Positions 1-6,571 of a stretch of 6,647 nt of DNA are shown here, one piece after another (the stretch's first letter is position 1; the number at the start of each line of letters is the position of its first letter). A program made the translations under genes and the position numbers. Location of the stretch: positions 1-6,647 of the forward strand of contig JAGPCH010000087.1 in the NCBI GenBank assembly GCA_018058125.1, written 5' to 3'. Origin of the DNA: Ignavibacteria bacterium. GTDB taxonomy: Bacteria > Bacteroidota > Ignavibacteria > Tepidaquicellales > Tepidaquicellaceae. The notes under the pieces were generated by a model that did no database searches, was not told the DNA's origin, and saw nothing but the letters and a program-made list of their open reading frames with translations.

Positions 1-937
1 CTATAAAACCTGTCTCGCCGATGACTCTCGGAATCCCGTTTACATCCGAGCCGATAGGAATGCATTCCATCATCATCGCTTCGCACAGTGAATTAGGCTG
101 ACCTTCGAAGAGTGAAAGCTGTGCAAAGACTTTTGCCTTATTGTAATAGTTTTTTAACTCTTCCATATTCACAAAAGAGATCAGTTTCACATTCTTCAGA
201 TCCTGTTTGGATAATTTATATAATTGCTCTTCATTCAAACCGATTATTACAAATTCAATATCCGGTAAGACCTTTGATGCCTCGATCAGCATATCAAAAC
301 CTTTTCGTCTGAACTCATTATCGTTAAACGAATTGCCGACAGTCAGCACAAAATTTTCCTTTGAAACACTCTCATCTCTTTTAAAAAACTTTTCATCAAA
401 ACCCGTATAAACGATTTCGATCTTATTGCCAATGTCAGGAATGAAATTAAGTATTCCGTCCTGTACCGGTTTGCCTCCGGGAATATCCGAATGAATATAA
501 TTATTGGTATTCTTTATCAGCGAGTCATCAACGACAAGGAGTTTATCAGCATTCTTCAGACTATATCTGAGAAATTTACTCCGGATCTTTTTTCTAAGAT
601 CATCCTCATTAAATGCTCCCATTTCTATCTCCGGAATGTCGGTAGCATCAAATCCGCCGATCGCAATGACTGACTTTTTCTTAAAAAATCTTGCAAACAT
701 TACCGGAAGAAATGAATGGTAATCTGCAAACCATATAAATATCAGTTTGAACTTGTGTGTGTTGAACAGTAGGAAAGTGAATTGTTTCAGCAAAGAAAAA
801 ACTATGGAGAGATTTTTTTTTATATCAGAAGTGTATAAAGTTACATCATATTCTTCCTTTAGAATATCATAGTCATTAAAAATAAACTTTGTATTCGTTT
901 TGTAATGCTTAACAAATAATATCCTGTCACGGCTCAA
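1..937 (-). CDS. GT4-family glycosyltransferase, C-terminus cut off by the window edge
   Basis: This is probably a retaining GT-B glycosyltransferase (Glycos_transf_1 / GT4) that transfers a nucleotide-activated sugar to a growing lipid-linked glycan at the cytoplasmic face of the inner membrane. The minus strand is open for 312 codons from 937 to the window edge with no stop, so the gene is incomplete. The N-terminal half has a Rossmann-like start (RILFVKHY, about residues 5-12), GGFDA at 94-98 and VVDDS at 135-139. The C-terminal donor-binding half has YTGFD at 177-181, TVG at 199-201, the basic RRKG at 210-213, and the E-x7-E signature in FEGQPNSLCEAM, with E278 and E286. It breaks off at GETGFI, where GT4 proteins usually have perhaps 50-80 residues left. 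No ATG lies between the upstream in-frame TAG and the conserved N-terminus, so I chose TTG at 937; ATT or ATA a few codons upstream is less likely. The sugar and acceptor cannot be read from the sequence. Confidence 0.9.
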   Translation of the reverse strand, partial: MSRDRILFVKHYKTNTKFIFNDYDILKEEYDVTLYTSDIKKNLSIVFSLLKQFTFLLFNTHKFKLIFIWFADYHSFLPVMFARFFKKKSVIAIGGFDATDIPEIEMGAFNEDDLRKKIRSKFLRYSLKNADKLLVVDDSLIKNTNNYIHSDIPGGKPVQDGILNFIPDIGNKIEIVYTGFDEKFFKRDESVSKENFVLTVGNSFNDNEFRRKGFDMLIEASKVLPDIEFVIIGLNEEQLYKLSKQDLKNVKLISFVNMEELKNYYNKAKVFAQLSLFEGQPNSLCEAMMMECIPIGSDVNGIPRVIGETGFI

Positions 938-983
938 ATTATGTTTTTTATCAATTATATAATATAGGTTAAAATATTGCTAT

Positions 984-1022
984 AAAAAAAATTATGGTTG
1001 ATAAGTAAATCCAAATCAATCC
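984..1022 (-). terminator. Weak rho-independent terminator-like hairpin before the glycosyltransferase
   Basis: On the minus strand GGATTGAT (1022-1015) can pair with ATCAACC (1002-996), leaving a bulged A and a 12-nt loop. After a 4-nt gap comes a run of eight T (991-984). The stem is only about 7 bp and AT-rich and the T-run does not follow directly, so termination may be partial or absent. If it works, it would separate the glycosyltransferase from the four genes upstream. Confidence 0.3.
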
Positions 1023-1039
1023 GTCTCTGCAGATCTAAA

Positions 1040-1088
1040 ATCAAACATCAAACATCAAAAATCAAACATCAAAAATCCCAAATCATAC
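1040..1088. repeat. Heptanucleotide tandem repeat, seven units in exact 7-bp phase
   Basis: Read on the plus strand, the units are ATCAAAC, ATCAAAC, ATCAAAA, ATCAAAC and ATCAAAA, followed by the degenerate units ATCCCAA and ATCATAC. All keep a strict 7-bp phase from 1040 to 1088. On the transcribed strand the unit reads roughly GTTTGAT or TTTTGAT. The array fills the part of the 145-nt intergenic gap next to the TylF-type gene, and its last, most degenerate units cover that gene's stop codon (1083-1085). It has no dyad symmetry, so it is not a terminator by itself. It resembles slipped-strand or dispersed heptamer minisatellites found between genes in some bacteria. Its function is unknown. 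Confidence 0.85.
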
Positions 1089-1853
1089 CTTGATTCCTGC
1101 CCTTGCTGACATATCCAGCCTGTTCATAAACATTTTTATATTGTTTTCCTTAAAATACTGTTCGACTGCTTCACGAGCACCCTGCCAGTAGCCATAGTCA
1201 TCTATGATCAGAAATCCTTTTTCTGAAAGCAAAGGATACAAATGCAGAAGTTCGTGATAAGTAGATTCATACCAGTCAGTATCAAGACGGAGAATTGCGA
1301 TCTTTTCCGGAAGAGTTCCGGGTATGGTATCTTCGACCTTCCCTTTTACAAAGATCAACTTATCTTTAGGATAACCGGTTGAGTACAGATTATTTTTCAC
1401 TTCATCCAAGGGAGAGTAGCACCATTCATTATGATCTGTCTTTTGACTCTCTTTGAATTCAACATCCGCATCTTCGTTTTTATAACTTACATCTTTTTCA
1501 GTCGGAGCGCTCATCCCTTCAAATGTATCATAAAGATATATCTTCCTGTCAGTGCTTTTCATGTTCATAAGTGTCAGGGCAACCATCATTGTGTTTCCGC
1601 CTTTCCATACTCCGCATTCTATAAAGTCTCCCGGAATATTATTTTCCACGGCAAATTTTACAGACTTATATGTATAGTAAAGACTGTCAAGCGTGGTCAT
1701 GGTATGAGGAGCGCAGATCTTTTTCAGTTTAACAAACTCCTCATCAAGATCCGGATGCATGAGATCCATCTCGACTGATAAGTAATAAAACTTCCTGAAT
1801 ATTTTGTTGCCGAGCTTGCTGTTTAAAATGCCTTTACCTAAACTTTTTATCAT
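1083..1853 (-). CDS. TylF/macrocin-O-methyltransferase family sugar O-methyltransferase
   Basis: This is a predicted cytoplasmic SAM- and metal-dependent O-methyltransferase of the TylF family (PF05711; relatives TylF, MycF and NovP methylate sugar hydroxyls). At 256 aa it has the usual length. The motifs run in family order: a helical N-terminal lid with TMTTLDSLYYTYKSVKFA (51-68), the SAM-binding loop GDFIECGVWKGG (75-86), YDTFEGMSAPT (108-118), RLDTDWYEST (189-198), IIDDYG (216-221) and GAREAVEQYF (225-234). D191 or D193 with D218/D219 are the likely metal ligands and catalytic acidic residues, by analogy with NovP and MycF. The start is ATG at 1853 with no Shine-Dalgarno sequence, only an A/T-rich leader. 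It lies 53 nt downstream of another methyltransferase gene and upstream of a glycosyltransferase, so the likely substrate is a sugar of a surface glycan or its precursor; that is inference. The protein ends in RAGIKV, and the stop codon lies in the edge of a heptamer repeat. Confidence 0.9.
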   Translation of the reverse strand: MIKSLGKGILNSKLGNKIFRKFYYLSVEMDLMHPDLDEEFVKLKKICAPHTMTTLDSLYYTYKSVKFAVENNIPGDFIECGVWKGGNTMMVALTLMNMKSTDRKIYLYDTFEGMSAPTEKDVSYKNEDADVEFKESQKTDHNEWCYSPLDEVKNNLYSTGYPKDKLIFVKGKVEDTIPGTLPEKIAILRLDTDWYESTYHELLHLYPLLSEKGFLIIDDYGYWQGAREAVEQYFKENNIKMFMNRLDMSARAGIKV

Positions 1854-1884
1854 TAATTTTTATTCGTATTATTTTTTATCTGTT

Positions 1885-1903
1885 TTAAATCAGAGTTAAA
1901 TCA
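1885..1903. repeat. 8-bp direct repeat with 11-bp period in the intergenic gap
   Basis: TTAAATCA occurs twice (1885-1892 and 1896-1903), separated by GAG, so the copies start 11 bp apart, about one helical turn. It lies in the 53-nt gap between the two methyltransferase genes. This spacing is seen in some regulator sites, but in such AT-rich DNA chance is a fair explanation. Confidence 0.5.
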
Positions 1904-1906
1904 ATT

Positions 1907-2644
1907 CTAACTTTTAATTGCAAATACCAGATAGTATGCAGAATCTCTTTCCTTTACTCTCTGAGGGGTGATCATATCCTCGAGCTTCATCTTAAGCTGA
2001 TAAATAACTGATAACGGATAATAAAATATTATCAGCGGTTTGAATATATGTCGGACGAATGAATCATAGAAAGTAAGACGAAGCTGGGAAGTAAGCGCAA
2101 GCTGACCGAGAATAGGTACAAACCCTGTTACATTAAACCCTGCCTTTGAGATCAGCCTTTTAAGACCCATTGAAGTCCATCTCTGAATATCGACAGGATG
2201 GGAATGAAACTGCCATGTACCGTGAGTGGACAATATCAGCAGCCCGCCGGGTTTCAAAACTCTTTTGCATTCACTCAGATAATTTTCAGAATCCTCAACA
2301 TGCTCAAGTACCTGCGAAGAAAGCACTATATCAAACTCTTCATCATTAAACGGTATCCTTCCGTCCGGATCAATGATGACATCAGCGTGAGCATTCTCTC
2401 CTACATCTATTCCCGTATAGGATTCTTTGAACGGTTCGAAGATATATTCATAAGGTCTTACGCCGCAGCCATAATCCAGTATCCTGTATTTTTTATTGTT
2501 TTTGCTAAGATGAACAGGAATATTTTCTTCGTATCTTTTTCTCAGAAGATTGGAGGAATAGTAATATGTATCCCATATGTTGAGTTTTATAAAATCTTCG
2601 GATTCTTTTTTAAGCTGCTCTTTCAGCGTTTTATCAGAGGTCAA
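1907..2644 (-). CDS. Class I SAM-dependent methyltransferase (Methyltransf_11 type)
   Basis: This is a predicted cytoplasmic SAM-dependent methyltransferase of 245 aa. The Rossmann motifs are complete: motif I ILDYGCGVRPY (55-65), the acidic end of beta-2 in YTGIDVG (76-82), DPDGRIPFNDEEFDIVLSSQ (92-111), VLEHVED (112-118) and the post-motif RVLKPGGLLILSTHG (128-142). After the core comes HSHPVDIQRWT (147-157), leading into GLKRLISKAGF (160-170). This H-x-x-P-x-D-x-x-R-W-T pattern is familiar from methyltransferases in polysaccharide clusters. The C-terminal 60 residues carry a hydrophobic, aromatic stretch (201-216) that may contact membrane or a lipid-linked substrate. The start is TTG at 2644; no ATG precedes motif I, and an in-frame TAA lies five codons upstream. 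It begins 2 nt after the flippase stop codon, which argues for one transcript and translational coupling. The substrate is unknown; a glycan or lipid-linked precursor fits the context. Confidence 0.88.
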   Translation of the reverse strand: MTSDKTLKEQLKKESEDFIKLNIWDTYYYSSNLLRKRYEENIPVHLSKNNKKYRILDYGCGVRPYEYIFEPFKESYTGIDVGENAHADVIIDPDGRIPFNDEEFDIVLSSQVLEHVEDSENYLSECKRVLKPGGLLILSTHGTWQFHSHPVDIQRWTSMGLKRLISKAGFNVTGFVPILGQLALTSQLRLTFYDSFVRHIFKPLIIFYYPLSVIYQLKMKLEDMITPQRVKERDSAYYLVFAIKS

Positions 2645-2649
2645 ACTTA
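2642..2649 (-). promoter_or_regulatory. Tight stop-start junction, flippase TAA to methyltransferase TTG
   Basis: The flippase stop TAA (2649-2647) and the next gene's start TTG (2644-2642) are separated by only two bases. No Shine-Dalgarno-like GGAGG precedes the TTG. The arrangement suggests the methyltransferase is translated by ribosomes re-initiating after finishing the flippase. Confidence 0.6.
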
Positions 2650-4116
2650 TCTTAGCTTACTGAATAAATATTTATTGAAGAAACCCCTGATCCTTTCGGT
2701 TTCAATGGGTTCAAAAAAGTTAACTTTGTGTAAAATTATAAGGAACAAAAATATCAATAATAATTTTATAATAACATCTAAATATACATTACTTATACTG
2801 ACAGAGTAAACATACGAAGCAAAGATCACAAACATTACCGAAAGTAATATTATCTTTCGGGATTCAAATTTTGTAAATGAATATTTTTTGGTGATCAAAT
2901 ATCCAAGACTTATCATCAGAATAAATGAAAGGACGGTTATCATTGCCGATGCATAGATCCCGAAGTAATTTATAAAAATAACATTCGCAATAAAATTAAA
3001 TATCAGACATATTGCAATAATGATCAATATTTTAGAAGTAGTCTTCCTGTAATAGAAATCATGAGAAGGAAAAATAAATAATGCTACAAAACAGTTTGCG
3101 AACAATATAAAAGGGATGACGTTTTCCGCAGACCACAGAGCTTCATTTCTAACAAATATCCTGATCGCATATGGCAGAAAATAAGTAATGATCAGTGAAA
3201 TTATTATCATTGAAAAGAATAAATATGTGGAAGATTTTGTCATGAATCTTCTGAAATTCACTTCTTCGATCTTTTTCCAGAAGATCATGTTGAATGCAAG
3301 TGTGAAAGGCGCCAGTATGAACGCATTGGTCATACTTCCAATCGAATAACCTGTTGTATAAATAGCAATTTCTTCCTTTGAAACAAAATAAGTAAGTATG
3401 AATCTGTCAAATGTGTTTAGCATTATGGACAGCAATGCAGCCAGCATCAGAGGGAAACTGAATTTAAGAATAGACTTAACATCTTCAAAGTTTATCTTCG
3501 CAAAGATATTCTTTATTACATATGGAATAAATATAATGAATATTACCGCCGGGGCAATTGTCTTTGCGAGAAAGACATACCCGAAATCATAATTTTTTAT
3601 TACAATAAAATATAGCTGCGATAAAAGATTAATACCAAGGTTTGATATTGAGATCAATATATAAAGAGACGGTTTTTCATTTAACCTGGAAATCGTCATA
3701 GGCAGAACAAGAAGAGATTCGAATACGGATATTAAAAAACAGTAATAGATAATATCCGAATATTGAATGTCTTTAAGCACCATTAATGAAATGCTGTCAG
3801 AATACATTCCTCCTATCATTAACAAAACAGCCGAGTTAAAGACAGTCAGTATAAGAAAATTAAATAGAATTGTCTTCCTTCTTGAAATGTTTTTTTCCGA
3901 AGCGCAGAAAAATATGATCGCAGTCTCAAAGGCAAACATGCAGATTATGAAAAGATACTGCCACAATGCTTCCAGCAAATTAATGTTTGCAATCCCGTCA
4001 GCAGTAAACTTCGCAGTATAAAGTGGAATTAGTATGAATGAAACTGATTTTGCCGCTACCCTGGTCAGCCCGTAAACAGCCGACTGGCGTATTGTATTTT
4101 TAAGATCTTTTAACAA
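2647..4116 (-). CDS. Wzx-like polysaccharide flippase (polysaccharide biosynthesis / MOP family)
   Basis: This is a predicted inner-membrane protein that flips undecaprenyl-linked oligosaccharide units from the cytoplasmic to the periplasmic face. At 489 aa it has the normal Wzx length, with about 12-14 hydrophobic segments along the chain (for example 52-71, 84-102, 123-140, 187-204, 222-234, 300-318, 332-349, 363-383, 387-408, 422-437 and 448-462). Family-typical stretches are the amphipathic N-terminus ending RQSAVYGLTRVAAKSVSF (10-27), LIPLYTAKFTADGIA (29-43), the centre LNTFDRFILTYFVSKEEIA (233-251) with IYTTGYSIGSM (252-262), and the pattern NFIANVIFINYFGIYASA (374-391). The start is TTG at 4116: an in-frame TGA lies two codons upstream and no ATG precedes the conserved N-terminus. 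It lies 64 nt after the DUF5686 gene and 2 nt before a methyltransferase. The glycan it carries cannot be read from the sequence. A lipid II flippase is an alternative but fits the neighbours less well. Confidence 0.9.
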   Translation of the reverse strand: MLKDLKNTIRQSAVYGLTRVAAKSVSFILIPLYTAKFTADGIANINLLEALWQYLFIICMFAFETAIIFFCASEKNISRRKTILFNFLILTVFNSAVLLMIGGMYSDSISLMVLKDIQYSDIIYYCFLISVFESLLVLPMTISRLNEKPSLYILISISNLGINLLSQLYFIVIKNYDFGYVFLAKTIAPAVIFIIFIPYVIKNIFAKINFEDVKSILKFSFPLMLAALLSIMLNTFDRFILTYFVSKEEIAIYTTGYSIGSMTNAFILAPFTLAFNMIFWKKIEEVNFRRFMTKSSTYLFFSMIIISLIITYFLPYAIRIFVRNEALWSAENVIPFILFANCFVALFIFPSHDFYYRKTTSKILIIIAICLIFNFIANVIFINYFGIYASAMITVLSFILMISLGYLITKKYSFTKFESRKIILLSVMFVIFASYVYSVSISNVYLDVIIKLLLIFLFLIILHKVNFFEPIETERIRGFFNKYLFSKLR

Positions 4117-4129
4117 ATATCAGATATAT

Positions 4130-4142
4130 GATTAGCATAATC
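4130..4142. repeat. Short perfect inverted repeat in the flippase leader
   Basis: GATTA and TAATC flank a 3-nt loop (GCA on the plus strand), 13-26 nt upstream of the flippase TTG. A 5-bp AT-rich stem is weak as an RNA hairpin and there is no following T-run, so it is not a terminator. It could be a protein site or affect initiation, but chance is likely. Confidence 0.35.
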
Positions 4143-4180
4143 AGAACAACGGATAGATACGGGATGTACTTTTGATTTAA

Positions 4181-6571
4181 TCAGAATATTTCCAAAATGA
4201 AATTTGTATATATTTTACTGCCGGGTTCAAAATTATTGAGTCTCCAGGCAAAATCCAGTCTGAATATATCAAATATCCTGCTAATGCCAAAACCTGCCTC
4301 CATGAATATATCATTGGGAACAGAGAAATTTTTTGATGCCGAATACTGAAAATTTTCATCAGAGATCTGTGTCCGCCCCATATTGAATAAACCAATGAGA
4401 TCAAGAGATTTGATTATAGGAATATTTCCCCAGAATAATTTTCCGAAGTTGTTTTCAAAATTCAGATAGAAAATCTTATCACCGAGAAATTCCTGATATT
4501 TGACTGTCGTAAAAGTCAGAGGAGCATCCAGTGTACCGGTATTCGCATTAAAAAACAGTAATGACTGAAACGGTAGCTGACCTGAGACTGATTCGAATAC
4601 CATCTTATATCTGAAATTCAGAAAGTTGTTAAAGAAGTTATTTCCGTTTAATGCCACGGAAAATTTCCTGTTGTAAAAGTTACTGTTGAGAACATCCTTT
4701 CCGGAATAGCCAAATCCGAGAAGCAGCTCCGGAAAATTTGTTACTCTGAATCTTGATATATCGCCATTACCCCAGTCAACGCCTCTGTATTTGTTAGGAC
4801 TGACTCTCAGAGAAATACCGACCGATCTCTGAAATGCATCATTGATCTCAGGATTGGGAATGAATGTATTGTCAGTGTTAAAGAAACTGTAATTGGTGTT
4901 ATTGTATGCTGTTCTTTGTTTCTGCTGATTGTAATTTAATCTTAAACCCAGCTGCGGAATAAAATTATAATTCAGTCCGAGGTCATACCCGGTTGTATAA
5001 AAATAATCAAGCTTATCCTCTTTTAAAAAAAGTGCTTTTACGGTATTCACAAAAATGGAAATATGAAAAAAGTCCGGGTAAGACAAAGGCTGAATTTTGT
5101 CATAAAAAGTTGCCGACACTGACATGCGTTTGTCATTAAAAAATCTTTGTCTGTAATTTAACACATACTTTGACTTTTTATCCGAAGTGCCGTAACTAAA
5201 ATACCCCGAAGCATTAACCCTGTTAAGTGGTCCTCTGTAAAGCGCATTGAAAAGCAGCGCGCTTCCTTCCACTTTATTGTAGTGATAATAATTAACCGGT
5301 TCGGAATACAGATATCTGCCATAACTGATCCTTCCCAGTCCAATGCTTATTTCCTTATCTTTCTTTTTGTCTTCAATTTCTATTTTCTTATAAGCGCTTT
5401 TTTCTTCATTGGTATTTTTAATAAGTCCGTTTGCAGCCCAGTAAGCTGAATCTTTTTTCGCATCCGGGAGCACTTTTACAATGATATCATTGAATATCCC
5501 TGCGGGAGCTTTCTTATTAAGCTGATAATCTGAGACAATTGTGGAAACATCGGCTTCAAACTTTATTAGTCCGACAAAAGAACCTTTTGCAAAAATATGT
5601 ACATCCGAAGGCATCCAGAAAATTTTCTCTTTATCCTTTGTATCCCTGTAAGAAGCAAATCGCTGATTGAAGATCACTTTTTCAAAACCTCTCGGATTTC
5701 CGGCATTATTGGTCTGAAGATTAATCTTCCTCAAAGAAAAAATACTGTCTGCTATATAGATATTTCCGTATAAAGCAGGCACATTATCGGATCTGTTTAT
5801 TACTTCGATCTTATAAATTATTGTTGAATCTATGGAAGTGGTACCGAATAATCTGAAATCATAATTATCAAAGGCATCGTCAGCAAGAGGAGTCGGGATC
5901 TTGAATTCATTGAGATCGATATCTTCATCATAGAAATTCACAATGAGCGGAATAGCAAAACCTCTTGTAACATTTGCTGTTTCTTTCTTTGCTGTTACTA
6001 TCTGCTTTTCTTCATCAGGTTTCCTGAAATATCCTTTCGTCTCCGACTCAAGTATTCCGAAAATATTTAATCCGGAATTATTCGTTGAGTCTTTTATTTT
6101 TATATCACTTTGATTTGACCGGATCACAAATTTAGAGAATGCATCGTATTCATATTCATTAAGTTCTTTTTTAAATTCTTTTTTATATTTGATGGCTTTG
6201 CGGATGATTTCATACGCAGGGTCTTCTCCATATACAACAATCTCATCCGTTTCTATCTCTGATGGTTTAAGAAAAATATTTCTTACAATGTTACTGTCTT
6301 CAATATAGATATAAGAAGTATCGGTCTTGTATCCGATATGTGAAAAAATGAGTTTTGCAGGTCCGTTCTTAAGCCTTATAAAATAAGTGCCGTCAAGCTC
6401 TCCGGTGGTCCCGTAATTTGAATCTGCTACCTGAACGGTTACATACTCGAGTGGTTTATTGGTGTTTGCATCAGTGATCTTTCCGCTTACTTCAGAATCC
6501 TGCGCTTTTATATGAAATGAAAATATAGTTGTAAAACTGATTGTTAATAATGAAAAAACCTTTAAAAGCAT
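4181..6571 (-). CDS. DUF5686 / CarboxypepD_reg-like outer-membrane beta-barrel protein
   Basis: This is a secreted outer-membrane protein of a family typical of Bacteroidota; its biochemical role is not established. At 796 aa it has the normal family length. Residues 1-23 form a signal peptide (MLLK, a hydrophobic stretch, then IKA before Q24). Residues 27-102 are a CarboxypepD_reg-like Ig fold: VSGKITDANTNKPLEYVTVQ (28-47), TTGELDGTYFI (55-65) and SHIGYKT (77-83). DUF5686 hallmarks follow: EDPAYEIIRKAIKYK (116-130), the region around IFWMPSDV (317-324), KDSAYWAANGLI (373-384) and, near residue 432, YNKVEG. From about 410 to the end, alternating aromatic and polar strands form the predicted barrel, ending in FILEIF with the C-terminal Phe expected for outer-membrane insertion. 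The start is ATG at 6571, without a Shine-Dalgarno sequence and with an A/T-rich leader. It is co-directional with the flippase 64 nt downstream, so co-transcription is possible. A role in glycan export is only speculation. Confidence 0.88.
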   Translation of the reverse strand: MLLKVFSLLTISFTTIFSFHIKAQDSEVSGKITDANTNKPLEYVTVQVADSNYGTTGELDGTYFIRLKNGPAKLIFSHIGYKTDTSYIYIEDSNIVRNIFLKPSEIETDEIVVYGEDPAYEIIRKAIKYKKEFKKELNEYEYDAFSKFVIRSNQSDIKIKDSTNNSGLNIFGILESETKGYFRKPDEEKQIVTAKKETANVTRGFAIPLIVNFYDEDIDLNEFKIPTPLADDAFDNYDFRLFGTTSIDSTIIYKIEVINRSDNVPALYGNIYIADSIFSLRKINLQTNNAGNPRGFEKVIFNQRFASYRDTKDKEKIFWMPSDVHIFAKGSFVGLIKFEADVSTIVSDYQLNKKAPAGIFNDIIVKVLPDAKKDSAYWAANGLIKNTNEEKSAYKKIEIEDKKKDKEISIGLGRISYGRYLYSEPVNYYHYNKVEGSALLFNALYRGPLNRVNASGYFSYGTSDKKSKYVLNYRQRFFNDKRMSVSATFYDKIQPLSYPDFFHISIFVNTVKALFLKEDKLDYFYTTGYDLGLNYNFIPQLGLRLNYNQQKQRTAYNNTNYSFFNTDNTFIPNPEINDAFQRSVGISLRVSPNKYRGVDWGNGDISRFRVTNFPELLLGFGYSGKDVLNSNFYNRKFSVALNGNNFFNNFLNFRYKMVFESVSGQLPFQSLLFFNANTGTLDAPLTFTTVKYQEFLGDKIFYLNFENNFGKLFWGNIPIIKSLDLIGLFNMGRTQISDENFQYSASKNFSVPNDIFMEAGFGISRIFDIFRLDFAWRLNNFEPGSKIYTNFILEIF

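Noticed and set aside
112..722. Several plus-strand open frames of 60-72 codons
   Set aside because: All overlap the minus-strand glycosyltransferase, which is continuous and has GT4 motifs. They overlap each other and show no protein-family features.
1040..1088. Possible CRISPR array
   Set aside because: The units are 7 bp with no unique spacers, and no cas gene is present. It is a simple tandem repeat.
1431..1778. Plus-strand open frame of 115 codons
   Set aside because: It is antisense to the conserved core of the TylF-type gene, with no motif or leader of its own.
1083..2644. The two methyltransferases as a gene duplication
   Set aside because: Their motif order, lengths and key residues differ (metal-site aspartates in one, GCG and VLEH/KPGG motifs in the other), so they belong to different families.
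2198..2809. Plus-strand open frame of 203 codons
   Set aside because: It lies antisense to the methyltransferase and the flippase end, which carry clear family motifs. Its translation has no recognisable domain and is rich in Ile, Phe and Tyr, as expected of a shadow frame in AT-rich DNA.
3398..4021. Plus-strand open frames of 64 and 84 codons
   Set aside because: Both are antisense to membrane segments of the flippase and look like shadow frames.
4177..5343. Minus-strand open frames of 75 and 61 codons in another frame of the DUF5686 gene
   Set aside because: They lie wholly within, or nearly within, the barrel-coding region, which is intact in its own frame. There is no sign of a frameshift.
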